Assembly: GCA_032871835.1 (NCBI GenBank)
Contig: CM065295.1
Location: forward strand, 66,520,687 to 66,584,686
DNA: 64,000 nt
Direction of reading: 5' to 3'
Origin: Dipteronia dyeriana
Lineage: Eukaryota; Streptophyta; Magnoliopsida; Sapindales; Sapindaceae
Positions 48,501 to 60,027 of this stretch are shown one piece after another. The translations under genes and the position numbers were made by a program. Every line of letters begins with the position of its first letter. Positions within the stretch are counted from its first letter, which is position 1. Below the pieces are notes generated by a model, which saw only the letters and a program-made list of their open reading frames with translations, was not told where the DNA came from and did no database searches.

Positions 48501-48505
48501 GAATT

Positions 48506-50604
48506 ATCATGACGAGTGCAAACCATAGCATACATCATACTCCCAACAACACTAGTATATGGAACTCGAGATATTTTCCCCTCCTCATCCTTAGATATTG
48601 GCGACAAAGCTAATGGAAGTTTAAAATGTGCTGCCAATGGAGTAGTCACGTGTTTAGAATCTTTCATACCAAAACGTTCAAGAATATTTTCTATATAATT
48701 TTTCTACGAAAAAAATATCTTGCCCACTTTTCTATCTCTGTGAATTTCCATACCAAAATTTTCTTTGCATTATCTAAATCTTTCATCTCTAATTCACCCA
48801 TAAGCTGAGCTTTCAATTTATTAATCTCACTTTTATTTTTCTCAACAATCAGCATGTCATCAACATACAACAGTAAATAAATAAAAGAACCATTTGGGAG
48901 TTTCCTATGATACACGCAACTGTCATAATCACTTCATGAGTAATCATGACCAACCATAAAAGTATCAAACCGCTTGTACCATTGCCGAAGAGACTGCTTT
49001 AAACCATATAATGATTTTTTCAACAAACAGACATGATCTTCTTTTTCTTGAACAATAAACCTTTCCAGTAGATGTATAAAAATTTGTTCATCAAGCTCAC
49101 TATGAAGAAAAGCCGTTTTTACACCAAGTTGTTCTAATTGCAATCATGCAATTCCCTAGTCTGATTCTTGTGAAGGGATTCAATTTCTTCACTCATTGCA
49201 ATGTCCTATTGAGAAGATTCAATACCACTGACAGCTTCTCGATAAATAAAGGGTTCCTAAATTTCAATAGTTTCTGCAACATTCAATGCAAAAGAAACTA
49301 AATCTGTATATCCATGCAGTTAAGGTTGTCTAATTTGTCTTTTTCCCTCTCTGCGACTATATCGTATTGTTGATTTTATTTTTCTGTGTTATCAATATCA
49401 TCATGCACATCACGCACATCACTCTGAGTTGGATGAACTAAAGTGTCATCTTGCACTTTATCAAAAGCTTCAACTTTAAGCTCCATCTACTTACGACACC
49501 ATAATCTGTATCTGTAACTACACACTTTTTTTTCTCATGAAACATGGTAAATTTATCAAATTTCACATCTCTGCTAATTATAATTTTTTTATGACTCAGA
49601 TTCAACACACCACAAATGATAATCTTTCACCTCAGTCTCAATCCTAGAAATACACATTTTATAGCTCTATGCTTAAGTTTATCATTACTCATATGAGCAT
49701 ATGCAGGACAACCAAATATTTTTGAATCAAAATAATTAGCGGGTATATCAGACCATACCTCAATACGAGTCTTAGGCATAATTAACAGCTTCAACCCAAA
49801 AAACTTTTTCCAAACTAGAATTTGAAAGCAAGCAACATGCTTTCTCCAATAGGGTTCTATTCATACGTTTTGCAACTCCATTTTGCTATGGCATTTTTAT
49901 GACAGTGCGGTGTCTCACTATCCCTTTGTTCTCGTAGAACTCATTAAATTGACCCCCACAAAATTCCAAACCATTATCGGTTCTAAGGCGTTTTATTTTT
50001 ATCCTGTCTAATTTTCAACAAGAACTTTCCACTTCTTGAATATAGAAAAAACATCATTTTTCTTTTTCAAGAAATACACCCAAGCATGCCTAGAAAAATC
50101 ATCAATAAAGGTCAGAATATACCTAGAACCACCTTTTAACTCAACAAGAGCTGGACCTTAAAGATCTGAATAGATGTACTCCAATATGCCCTTTGTCCTA
50201 AGAGTAGCAGTGGAGAACTTAAATATGTATTGTTTCTCATAAACATAATGCTCAAAAATGTCAAGTCTGCTTGTTTTTTGACCATCTAACAAACCTCATT
50301 TACTCAAAATAGTCATACCAGCCTCACTCATATGCTCTAAACGCAGATGCCACAAATGAGTAATATCTGAATCTGAATCTGATGAAGACAAAATAGTTGC
50401 AACACCAATAAATGTGCTTCCCTGAAGTACATAGATGCCATTAGACAATTTTAATTTAATCGCAACAAGAGCACACTTGTTAACTCTTAAAACTCCACAT
50501 TTAGCAGAATACTTATAACCTTGAGAATCAATTGTACCTAAAGAGATCATATTTTTCTTCAAATCTGGTACATGCCGAACATCAGACAAATTTCTAATAA
50601 TACC
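48506..50604 (-). pseudogene. Copia Y: protease end, integrase and RT
   Basis: Minus strand. From the upstream end: the protease tail IIRNLSDVRHVPDLKKNMIS with YKYSA (50440-50600), pre-integrase ITHLWHLRLEHMSEAG (50290-50340; the second His of the zinc pair reads Glu), the integrase core with many stops (49700-50280), a linker (49180-49700), then RT: VKTAFLHSELDEQIF (about 49100), VCLLKKSLYGLKQS, LLLYVDDMLI (near 48865), and a late RT block GSMMYAMVCTRHDN at 48510-48560 that continues at 40551 beyond the family C insertion. Confidence 0.8.
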
Positions 50605-53100
50605 ATCAAACTCTAATTGACAATTGGTCAAAGTATAAAGTTTTTGATAAGGTCACAATTAATTTATATTCAATAATTTATTATTGGATAATACACTAAT
50701 GAGTTGGAATATGGTTGAATTCTGAAAGTTGATAGGAGTCTTGATGAAACAAATCCTCATTGTGTGAGGATTTTCGGCTACCACACAAATCCTCATTGTG
50801 TGAGGATTTTCAGCCATCACACAAATCCTCCTTGTGTGAGGATTCAACCATATATATATTCCCATCATAGAATTCGGCCAACCCTAGTCTTGAGAGAGAG
50901 TATTTTTATTTTTCTTAAAAAATTCGTCCAACTCTAAGAAAGGTGCGTGCAAATTGGGCCAAAAGGAAAAGAAAGAAAGAGCGTGTTATTTTCGATAGTG
51001 CACTAGTAGCTTTTACATCAAAAGGCTTTATGCACAACATCGAATTAGATTCACACATGTTTTCAATCAAAATATTGAGATTTCACAAGTGACCGAACGT
51101 TCTTTGTTTTTTTTTCCTAAGAGGGTTATTATGACTAACAAAAGAAAAAGTTTTTTGTTTTTCATCCTCAGGTACACAATTCTAAGAAAGGGAGTCCACA
51201 CTCTTAGGTAATTCACGTTGGTGATTGAATTGGAAGATCTTGCGGATTTAATTTGACGCAATATCAATCGTCACGTGAAAAAGGTACGATACTTTTAAAT
51301 ATATGTTAATAAAGGGTTAAGATTCTCTCTTTTAAAGGAATTTTTTTGAAATATACCAATCTAATTTTTCGTTTCTGCCGCGTGTTTTTTTTTCTGCAAA
51401 TACTATGTCCTGCAAGGTTGTTGGTATTGACACAATTCGAATTAAGATTTGATAGATATCAAAGACTTTGTAATTTGACTAGACTTTATTTATCTACTTA
51501 TCAAATAAAGTAATTGATACTTATCATACTACAAACAATAGTATGACACTAGGAGACCTTCTCCTACTTAAAAAAAAGATTTTGACTTTTAATTAATTAA
51601 CTTCCATTTAACTAAACAATAAAAATAAAACAATATATTAGGCTAATATTCTTAGTCTTGCCGCCCAAGCATATAACATGGCAATATATTGTTTTTTCGT
51701 TTTATTAAATCCATTGGACTTTAATATAAAGTCCACATGTGAACTAGACCCATTTTTACTAAAAAAGAAACAAGTCTGCATGCCTTAAATTAATACATTA
51801 ATATAATTTAAACAACCAATTTAATTAAAATGTGTAAATTATATTCTTAATGTATTAATGGAATGCTAATCGCACCACATTAGGGCCGCCCATGGATTCC
51901 CATACCCTTGGTCACCCATATTAGATATTTGAAGAGTTACCGTGTGTCTTTATCATACATGACCGTACATCTCCAAAACTTTTGGATTCCAAAATCAAAA
52001 AACAATTCTAGATGGATCCAGAAATTAGTCCGGTAGAATATATCAAGTGATCCATGTACGTTCGTGTGGATTGGAGATCTTAGCGGACTATCTAAATTTA
52101 AGCTTCAATAGACATAACCTAATCACAATCAACAAATGATTCACTTAGGTTCGATCTATTAATTTTAGTTCATTCCACTAAAGAACTAAAATTGAATTCT
52201 TAAACAAAGATAGAATAAGTAAACATTCCTCATTCGTACCCTTGACAACCTTATTGGAGATAATGTATCATTTTGAAAAATTTCAGTAATCGTCAAGAGC
52301 TCATAGACCGCCTATAGCTCTCCTAGTTACCATATTAACTAATATGACCACATTCTGAACTTAGATATTTTGACTTGTCCAGAAGCCATATTTCAATATA
52401 CACTATTGAAAACGTAACGTTAAGACTTAATATCCAATACCTCAAAATATATATATGATGATATTCTACTCATATTTAATAAATGGAGCGACGATGTCCA
52501 TTTCTATAAATGAAGTCCATTTCTATAAATGAAGTCCTTTATCGATTAACAAATGAATACCACCAAACCATCGATGATAGACTCTATAATCGTACTCATT
52601 GACAACTTAAATGATAACACTTGCAACCATAAGTCCATCATTTATCTCTGGATTGAGATAGACTCTCTGATTGTCCTAAAGTGAAAACTTTTATCCACTG
52701 ACGGTTCTGGATAAAGTATTTCACTGTGATCCTATTTAATGCACCTAGTACACTAGATTCTTTTACCCAAAGACACTACACTTTGATGATTTTAGATTCA
52801 TCATAACACATTTGATCTCACTGAAATGCTAGCAAAAGAATCTACAACTTTAATAAGGTAAATGCGCATCACCTTTATCTTAAGTTGTGAATATTGTTCA
52901 AAACTAACTAAAGAATTGTATCTACCTCATATATATCCAGATGTATGAACAATTCTTCACCTTATGATTATTTACTTTTGACAATTATAATAATTAAACT
53001 ATAAATGCTATAATATTTGTTAAACTAGAAATCACTTTATTAATATAAAAAAATTGACAAATACATTATTACACTCTTGCTATTGAACATAATCCTAATA
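50605..53100 (-). mobile_element. Family C solo LTR, distal part inverted
   Basis: Starts on the minus strand at 53100 (TATTAGGATTATG, first G mutated) within Y's protease region and matches family C LTR as far as about 51454. The remaining LTR tail is present but on the plus strand at about 50611-51398, ending TTTCTGCA and followed by AATAC. The flank at 53101-53105 gives AATAG in the minus sense, so the target duplication is still detectable. No internal region or PBS is present. Confidence 0.8.
50608..51450. other. ~843-bp inverted segment
   Basis: Contains, on the plus strand, the tail of the C LTR, its AATAC flank and a short piece of Y's protease frame (MSCKVVGIDTIRIK at 51404-51446). 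The surrounding Y sequence is on the minus strand. The joints sit at ATCAAA (50605-50610) and TTTGAT (51448-51453), a 6-bp inverted match. Confidence 0.8.
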
Positions 53101-53105
53101 CTATT

Positions 53106-53988
53106 TCCCATCAAAAAAATACCACCATCAAATAGACTGCTAAGTAGCAAACCACTCCCTGTTGGGACATATATGGCATGAACGGTATCACTAGAATAAT
53201 CTTCCACAACATTAACATTACCGGAATCAGATGATTTATTAGCTGTATCTTTTTTTTTTTTAAGTTTCAAACAATCAATTTTCCAATGTCCTTCTTTCTT
53301 GCAATAGTTACAACTTCCTTTTCTACTTCTAGATTTAGATCTAGAATTGTTTCTATTACCACAAAAAGATTTATTTTGTCTCTGCCTCTAGCCATCAAAC
53401 CATTAGCCTGATTTTCATTCATTTTCAGATACTTTTTTCTTTAATTCTTACGAACTCAAAGGTGATTTAACATCTTCCAAACTAAGTGTACCTCCCCCAT
53501 ACATCATAACATCAACAAATTTTCATATGAAGAAGGTAACAAATAAAATAAAATCAAGGCTAAATCTTTATCATCATATTCATATCAATATTTTTCAAAT
53601 CCAGAACAATTCTATTAAATTCATCCATATGGTCTTTAACAGACTTACCTTCTGACAAACGAATACCGTGAAGCCGCTGCTTCAAATAGAGTACGTTGGA
53701 GAGGGATTTGGTCATATATAAGCTTTCCGTCTTATTCCACAATGACTCTGCAGTTTTCTTATCAGACACCTCATACAACACCATATTAGACAATAACAAT
53801 AAAATTGCGCTGAATGCTTTCTCCATAATATCATCTTTTTATTCTTCGAGCATGTTTTCAAACAACTTTTTCTTCCCTTTGAGTGCTTTTGCCAACCTTT
53901 GTTGAGTTAACAAGGCTCGTATCTTTATTTGTCAATAGCCAAAATTATTTCTTCTATCAAATTTCTCAATCTCAAATTTTGCCCCCAT
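53106..53988 (-). pseudogene. Copia Y: gag and start of protease
   Basis: Gag begins at an ATG at 53988 (MGAKFEIEKFD), ~130 bp from the PBS. A TGA soon after stands where relatives have Trp. The UBN2 gag core is at 53560-53826 (SLWNKTESLYMTKSL, YLKQRLHGIRLSEGKSVKDH), the knuckle CNYCKKEGHWK at about 53268-53312, and the protease-side LFDGGIFLMGN at 53105-53140. The usual DSG active-site block between them appears to be missing. The frame then meets the solo LTR. Confidence 0.8.
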
Positions 53989-54119
53989 CGTAATTTTTTT
54001 TTTTTATAGATACACAACCCAAAAGATTTGACAGTCTATCTAACACAAGCAAAAAGATTTGACAATCAAATAAACCAAACGCTCAATAATGGATCCCAAA
54101 TAGCTAATCAAGCACCTAG

Positions 54120-54132
54120 AGCCCTGATACCA
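54120..54132 (-). other. Primer-binding site at the right family switch
   Basis: Minus strand TGGTATCAGGGCT: the initiator Met-tRNA site with one change, two bases from the TRIM LTR. Upstream is TRIM LTR and downstream is the Y leader. Confidence 0.8.
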
Positions 54133-54134
54133 CT

Positions 54135-54321
54135 TGTTATAAGTACGGATTCCACATTCTCCACATTTGTATGATATTGTTCGTTTTGAGTTGAAGTCTG
54201 CACGGATTTACTCTTGGGACACGTCCCAAAAGGCATCATATCAATGAAGCTAATGTCTATACTTATATACTCATAATCATCCCCATGTCTAGCCAATGTG
54301 GGACTTTGGTCGCACACCTAT
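54135..54321 (-). repeat. TRIM 5' LTR
   Basis: Matches 39124-39312. The last few bases (CCCAACA in the other copy) are replaced by TATA. Confidence 0.8.
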
Positions 54322-55028
54322 ATATGTGAATTTTTTTAATTTTGCTTTTCTTTTATAATAAAAATAAAAATAATAATCTCTACCATTGTAGATCTATTTT
54401 TTTTAAATGTTTTTTTTATTAATTATTAATTTTATGAGCCGGTCCGAGATGGATGATGGATATCTATTTTTTATATATAAAAGATTCTGACTTTATTAAA
54501 TTAAGAGTAAATTATTGGCAAATTACCTCTCAGTACAGCTGGTTGGACACCTCCCTTACAAGTATGCATGGGGAGTTTTTCTTACCGTCGCACATGTATT
54601 GTTTGATCTCGGTAATTTTTCTTATTACATTATAAATTCGGTTGTTTGATCTCGGTAATTTTTCTTATTACATTATAAATTCGGTTGTTTAATCTCGGTA
54701 AGCCTCATCAGTCCTATTTTTTTTTTTAAAATATTACATTATAAATTTGAGGTTTTTTATTACCACCTAACCAGCCTCATCTCATCGGTCCTATAAATAC
54801 TGTTGTAATAATTTTAGTAATATTTATATATATCTATATAAGAAAAAAAGGTAAAATACCGATTTTTCCTTTGAGGTAAGTATCAATTTCTATAAGTTGT
54901 AAAATGGCAAACTTCAGGGTAGTATGGCGTAATTTTCTCATAAATCCTTCGATTTTTTTTTTATTTACATATCCTTCAACCATTAATTCCTGTACTTAAA
55001 AAGGAGGTTGCTATAAGTCGTTTTTGTG
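54322..55028. other. AT-rich 5' flank of the F-box gene
   Basis: Holds the 43-bp tandem repeat at 54600-54702 and long T and A runs. A TATA-like CCTATAAATACTG occurs at 54791-54803, about 240 bp before the CT-rich stretch taken as 5' UTR, too far to assign as the promoter. No gene is seen. Confidence 0.45.
54600..54702. repeat. 43-bp tandem repeat, ~2.4 copies
   Basis: Unit beginning TGTTTGATCTCGGTAATTTT at 54600 and 54643, with a partial third copy from 54686. The two full units are essentially identical. Confidence 0.95.
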
Positions 55029-55108
55029 GTCTTTCTCTTTCTCTCTCTCTGGTTTGATCATCAACTGAAATCTAGGGTTTTACCAATTCAATTGTACCGG
55101 TCGTTTAG
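55029..55108 (+). other. Probable first (5' UTR) exon of the F-box gene
   Basis: The CT-rich stretch TCTTTCTCTTTCTCTCTCTC and 'CTAGGGTTTTACC' are typical of plant 5' UTRs. A possible donor is TTTAG|GTGCGT at 55109; an alternative is ATATAG|GTTTGG at 55223. The transcription start is not determined. Confidence 0.4.
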
Positions 55109-56329
55109 GTGCGTAATTCTCTCGCCCGATCCTCATTTCACTTCTCCGCAATTTCCCTCTCCGCTTTAATTTCACTTTTGTCACTTCAATTTCACTCTCA
55201 ATCTGACGATCTGTCGATATAGGTTTGGCTTTTCTCGCTTTCTCCATATATATGTTGAATTAATTTTATTTATATATTCATCTGATGATATGTGATACTT
55301 GAATTTATTTCTCAAATCAAGACTTCAGCTGGGTATCTGGAATTTCAATGTTTCCATTAATAAAATTTCGAACTTTGATTATTAAGAGCAACAAAAGATT
55401 GTTTTGTTAATGTTTTTACTGGGCATGCAAAATGAATTAATAGTATTTGGGTTTTGTTAGTATTAATTTTTGCCGCTTTTGGTTTGAGACACTCTCAAAT
55501 GATTTGCTTCTTGTTTTGTTACTTCAACCAAAATGTGTAGCTGAAATTACCTGCATGAGTTGTTCATCAAGTGTTTATTGGCGAATTGTGTTGTATATAC
55601 AAGCCTAATCAATTATTGCTACTATTGTTTGGTAGAGTGAACCTTTAGAGTTTTGAGTTTTAAGTTTTAGAGGGACTTGATTTGGAGAGCCTCAAGTTTA
55701 AATTAATTAATTTGCCAGCCAACGGTTATGATTTGGAGGTGATTGGATTATCCCATTCTGATATCTGTCTTTATTGTTAGTGTTGGTGGTTGCTTATAGT
55801 GTTCTTAATGTATGAAATTTTTAGAGGAGATCAATTTTGTTTTGAATGAAGATTCGGTCATGTAGTCATTGCTCGTTTATGTACATGTTTAAGCGGTTGA
55901 GCCCCATGCATTTTTATCGTTGTATTGTCCACCAGTGGCTTTTCGTGTTATGTTTACTTAGTTAGATGGAATTGCAATCTTAGACAAACTGTTGACTTGA
56001 TCATATTGTTTTAGTTAAAGGGAAGGGCCGAAAGGCTTTATTTTTGTAGGCCATTAATTGTTATTGCATCGTCTGTTTGTATTGATTAGAAGAGTGGATC
56101 TTAACACCATGTACAGGGAATTGTATAACTTATTTGTGTGAGCATTTAGATTTTGGAGGCTGAAATCTGTCTTTATATAGTTTCCTGACATTTCTATTTA
56201 TGTTCTGTTGTTGTATGTACTTTAACTGCTTACAACTCTCAGGTAATCCTTATGTTTGATGTTCTGAGTTTTGAATTCTATTGGTGACAGATATTTTGCT
56301 GATGAAACTTCATATCATCTCATTTACAG
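55109..56329 (+). other. Probable 5'-UTR intron of the F-box gene
   Basis: T-rich, stop-filled, no coding features. A good acceptor (TCTCATTTACAG|GG) ends at 56329, 98 bp before the main ATG. Long introns in the 5' UTR are common in plant regulatory genes. Confidence 0.5.
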
Positions 56330-56366
56330 GGAATTTCTTCCTGACCAACAACCTTCAGGCTCTTCA

Positions 56367-56425
56367 ATGCTGTGAATGGTTGCGGGAAATATTATCTTTC
56401 TTGTAGAGTGTTGTTCATGAACTGA
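56367..56425 (+). promoter_or_regulatory. Chain of three upstream ORFs
   Basis: uORF1 56367-56375 (Met-Leu-stop), uORF2 56376-56420 (14 codons plus stop), uORF3 56417-56425 (Met-Asn-stop). uORF2 starts on the base after the uORF1 stop, uORF3 overlaps the uORF2 stop (ATGA), and the main ATG is 2 bp after the uORF3 stop. If transcribed, they should lower or control translation of the F-box protein. Confidence 0.6.
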
Positions 56426-56427
56426 AA

Positions 56428-57177
56428 ATGTCAAATGAAGAAATTTTGAAGGCAGTTTTTCCTTTATTGGATGGAGCAGACCTTGCTTCTTGTATGGTTG
56501 TGTGTAAGCGGTGGAGAGACATAGCTCGAGATGATTACTTCTGGAAATGCCTATGTGCCCGAAGATGGCCTTCAATTTGCAAGCGTCCAAATCCTCCCAC
56601 TGTAACGTACTACAAACTGTATCAGACCTTTTATAAACGGCAGCATCGGCGAACTCTTCTACCACCAAGGCTTTCCTTTGAGGATTTGGAATTTTTCATT
56701 GACATTTGGACTGAAGATAAATTAATCTTCTCAGAAGTTGTCCCTGGCCCTGTCTTCCAGAATGGAATCAAGAATATACCACCTGGAATTGCTGAAATGC
56801 TTAGACTTCACCTTGAGGAACCCGACTACAAGATGACCATACCCGTTGAGCCTAGGTTGACTGTTCTTTTGTGCCAGACAGTGACTGTTTCGGTGCTCGT
56901 TGGTCGTAAGGATTCCAATAGGGTTGCCTGTATAATTAATAAATCTAAGTTTGATTATATAGATCGGACTGCCTATAGGGCCCATGCATTTGAGTATCTT
57001 GACTTCTCCCCTGATTACCCTTTTACTTCAGGAATCCGGGCATGGATTTCTTTGCGTTTCATAGATGATAAAAATGAAGGCATCATTAATGTTTATGGGA
57101 TTGAAATGGATTTCTGTGATGCTGCAAACTCTAAAGAAGAGGTTTTGTGGCTGTTAGACATGCTAGATTGGAAGTGA
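56428..57177 (+). CDS. F-box protein, At5g39250-like
   Basis: Complete 249-residue frame in one exon, starting MSNEEILKAVFPLL and ending LLDMLDWK. Residues ~3-50 form an F-box (VFPLLDGADLASCMVVCKRW, then DIARDDYFWKCLCARRW), the module that binds Skp1/ASK and brings substrates to an SCF ubiquitin ligase. The rest (LSFEDLEFFIDIWTEDKLIF, YRAHAFEYLDFSPDYPFTSG, IRAWISLRFIDDKNEG) has no kelch, LRR or other known repeat and matches my recollection of plant F-box protein At5g39250 in length and layout. The substrate is unknown. There are no in-frame stops and the codons look ordinary, so this is the one gene here likely to be functional. It is preceded by three uORFs and a likely leader intron. The start is chosen because the F-box begins at once and no upstream in-frame ATG is open. 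Confidence 0.85.
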   Translation: MSNEEILKAVFPLLDGADLASCMVVCKRWRDIARDDYFWKCLCARRWPSICKRPNPPTVTYYKLYQTFYKRQHRRTLLPPRLSFEDLEFFIDIWTEDKLIFSEVVPGPVFQNGIKNIPPGIAEMLRLHLEEPDYKMTIPVEPRLTVLLCQTVTVSVLVGRKDSNRVACIINKSKFDYIDRTAYRAHAFEYLDFSPDYPFTSGIRAWISLRFIDDKNEGIINVYGIEMDFCDAANSKEEVLWLLDMLDWK

Positions 57178-57480
57178 AGGGTGGGGCTCTTGGCCATGCC
57201 AAAAGTAGAAGCTTCAAACTTGATTTAAAGTGGTATATTTATATATATTTGTGTCTTCTTTACTTCTCACCTCGTCTGCAGGTCTATCTAGGGAGAGTCG
57301 TTTGAACTCCCTCGCCCTTCAGTGTGAAAACCGGGCCAAGTGTTATCAGTTTCCTGCATGTTCAAGGTTGTACATATGTTTTTTATATTCATCGATGCCA
57401 ATAAATATTGAACGTCTTTTATTTTCTTTTTGTGTTAATCTTTTTGTATGTAGTACTTCACATTCGGAGCCTAGCTCAAA
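57178..57480 (+). other. Probable 3' UTR of the F-box gene
   Basis: T-rich sequence after the stop, with an AATAAA at 57400-57405 as a likely poly(A) signal. The frame at 57230-57526 lacks domain features and is taken as chance. Confidence 0.5.
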
Positions 57481-57580
57481 ATCCATCTCGAAAGCACGAC
57501 CTTTTAAATTGTGTTATGTACCATGATTCCATGAATGATCGATTGTTATAAATTTTAATAATATTTGTGAATGTTTTAGG

Positions 57581-57582
<2 letters not shown>

Positions 57583-57620
<38 letters not shown>
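57583..57620. repeat. TA microsatellite
   Basis: About 19 AT units just beyond the F-box gene. Confidence 0.95.
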
Positions 57621-57626
<6 letters not shown>

Positions 57627-59590
57627 GAGGCAGGTATAATATATTTGGTTACCTAGTTTCTGCAACTGTTATTTGCTTAAGTGCCATTTTAACCATTGAT
57701 GTTTGTGAGATGGGATATGGGGTCACATGTTTACGTATCTATTCACCATTAAAATTTGGTATATGTATCCGTTCACCATTAAAATTTGGTATTATTTTGA
57801 CATCATCGTATACAGTTTACAGCTCACATGCCTCAAGTCATGTGAGTTGCATGTGATCATGTCAAAATAAGACCAAATCTCTTTTTTTTTTTCATTTCTT
57901 GTTTTGAAATAGCAAGATCAAAATTTAAGTGTAGGAATACACATTAGAAAAAATATAATTATGTCTTGTGTTGTTACTTTGACTTGTATAATTACAATAG
58001 GAATATGAGCAAAGAAGGCAAATTTGTAGGAAGATGTGAGAATTGACGACTATTGTTGTATGATCCTGACACAGTATGTGTTTGTTTCAAATCAAGTTGG
58101 TGAAGTTCCTGCTTATGTTTTGGATATTCCATGATTCAACTTGTATTGTATGACAGTATGTGTTGGATATTCTATTATTCAACTTGTATTCTTTGCATAA
58201 ATATAGTTTCTGATTTTGTTTATCATCTTCTCCTAATCAACAAATGATTTTTCTCCTCAAATCAATGAGCAATTTGAGTTGTGTCCAAGCTGTGAAGTGC
58301 TTGTATATCACATCATATATCTGAAATTCAGCCGATATTCAATTCTAGAGGTTATACTGATTTCATAACATCTGGTCCAGAAAAATGCTTCAATTCACCC
58401 GCCCGTATAGGCTAGATCCAATAATTATGGATATTCTATCACATTTGTTTTCATGTCAATGGTACGAATAGCATAGCCTTTTCCGGAATTTCTTTTTAGG
58501 TAAAAACCCTTGAAATCACTTAAATGAAAAAGTGAAGTATTTTTACTTTTTTTTTTAATCTATTTGTGCCCACCCCCGTTTGGAGGCAAAATTTGCCTCC
58601 AAATGGGTTTGAGGTAGAGGAAGGGGCAAATTTTGCCCCAAAATCTTATATGGGGTGGGGATGGGGGACCTCCCCCAATCCCTATTTCCCGTTCCCTTAT
58701 TTCTTCCAAATATATATATATATATACACACATTTTCAAGTCCGTACGTACTGATATAACTTCATCAGTACGTTGAATATGGACTAACAGATTTACATGA
58801 ACTCAAAACTTCTCCATAATCAATGATTCACGTGCAATGCATTGATATAACTGATAGAAAAACCAATATATATATATATATGTGTGTCTTTCTATTGCCA
58901 ATTCGAATTGATATAAAATATATCAATTCTTTACATGTGGGTCATTGGATTTAAAAGATGCTTTGACAAGTGTATACAGTTAAGTCAAGACATTTAAATC
59001 CAATGACTCATTAATCATGGTCACCTGTTAACCCACCTACCACCATTAAGTCACTTACCTATCTATATTATTAAAAGTATTTGTATTAATTTTAAATTAA
59101 ACCATTAAATATTTTAGAATGGATATTTTGATTATTTATTGGTTTAAATATTAAAGCATGGTGAATTAGATTTTGGGATGATTGGATTAAGAATTCCGAA
59201 TTCTAAATTTCAATTTTCGGATTGAAAAATATTGAGATTATAAATGGAGAAAATGGGTGATGGGGCAACCTCCCATCAAATACCCATATCCACACTTTCC
59301 CTAAATAGGGTTTGGGTACGAGCCTAGGGGGGGTGGTGGTGTGGGACCCTCCCCAGTCCCAATGGGCCCTACACCGGCCCATAGTAATATTTTTTACTTC
59401 TCATGGTTAAAATATATTTGTAGTCTAATAAAACCCTTGAACTTTAGCTGCTTCTTGACTCACAAATTTCAACCAAAATCAGTTAGTTTTAGGCTATCTT
59501 TAGGGTTGTTTTTGTTTGAGAAATAATCAATTATTTCTCAAGTTTCAGTAAATAGATGTTTGGGAAACTTTTCAAAAGCAGCTTATTTTA
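57621..59590. other. Spacer with short inverted repeats, no gene
   Basis: Direct repeat TTCACCATTAAAATTTGGTAT twice near 57742-57794. Two small palindromes, TTTGGAGGCAAAATTTGCCTCCAAA (58578-58602) and GGGGCAAATTTTGCCCC (58622-58638), sit in a G/C-rich patch (58565-58700) resembling another at 59250-59385. These may be ends of a degraded DNA transposon. No coding frame with domain features. Confidence 0.5.
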
Positions 59591-60024
59591 GAGCATCTCC
59601 AATACTGTGCTAAATTAGTGTGTCAATGCTAAAATTTAACATAGAGTGCAAAAGTCTTCTTCCAGTGCAGTGCCAAATACTGTGCCAAATTTGGCACAAT
59701 AAGAAATGCACTTTTTTTAATTACTAAAATACCATTATATATATTTTTTAAATATTTTAAATAATTTAAAATAATTTAAATTTAATGTACATTAATGATA
59801 TTTCAATCAAAATCTATTTCATCCGACCATTCTTCAGCATTTTAATGAATGCATTAATGGTAAATGTTGACTTTTATAATTTTAATTAATAAAATAATAA
59901 AAATAACATGTTAAATACAACTGTATATTGGAGCACAATACTAAAATGTTGTGTCAAATATAACATTTTACATTTTTTAATGCTAAATTTAGCATTGTCA
60001 ATAAGACATGCATTGAAGATGGTC
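59591..60024. mobile_element. Tourist-like MITE (PIF/Harbinger type)
   Basis: 434 bp with terminal inverted repeats GAGCATCTCCAAT / ATTGAAGATGGTC (11 of 13 match) and TTA target duplications on both sides (59588-59590; 60025-60027). Subterminal GTGTCAATGCTAAA and its complement also pair. No coding capacity. Confidence 0.7.
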
Positions 60025-60027
60025 TTA

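Noticed and set aside
56324..56985. Minus-strand frames opposite the F-box gene
   Set aside because: They are antisense shadows of a well-supported coding exon with no domain of their own.
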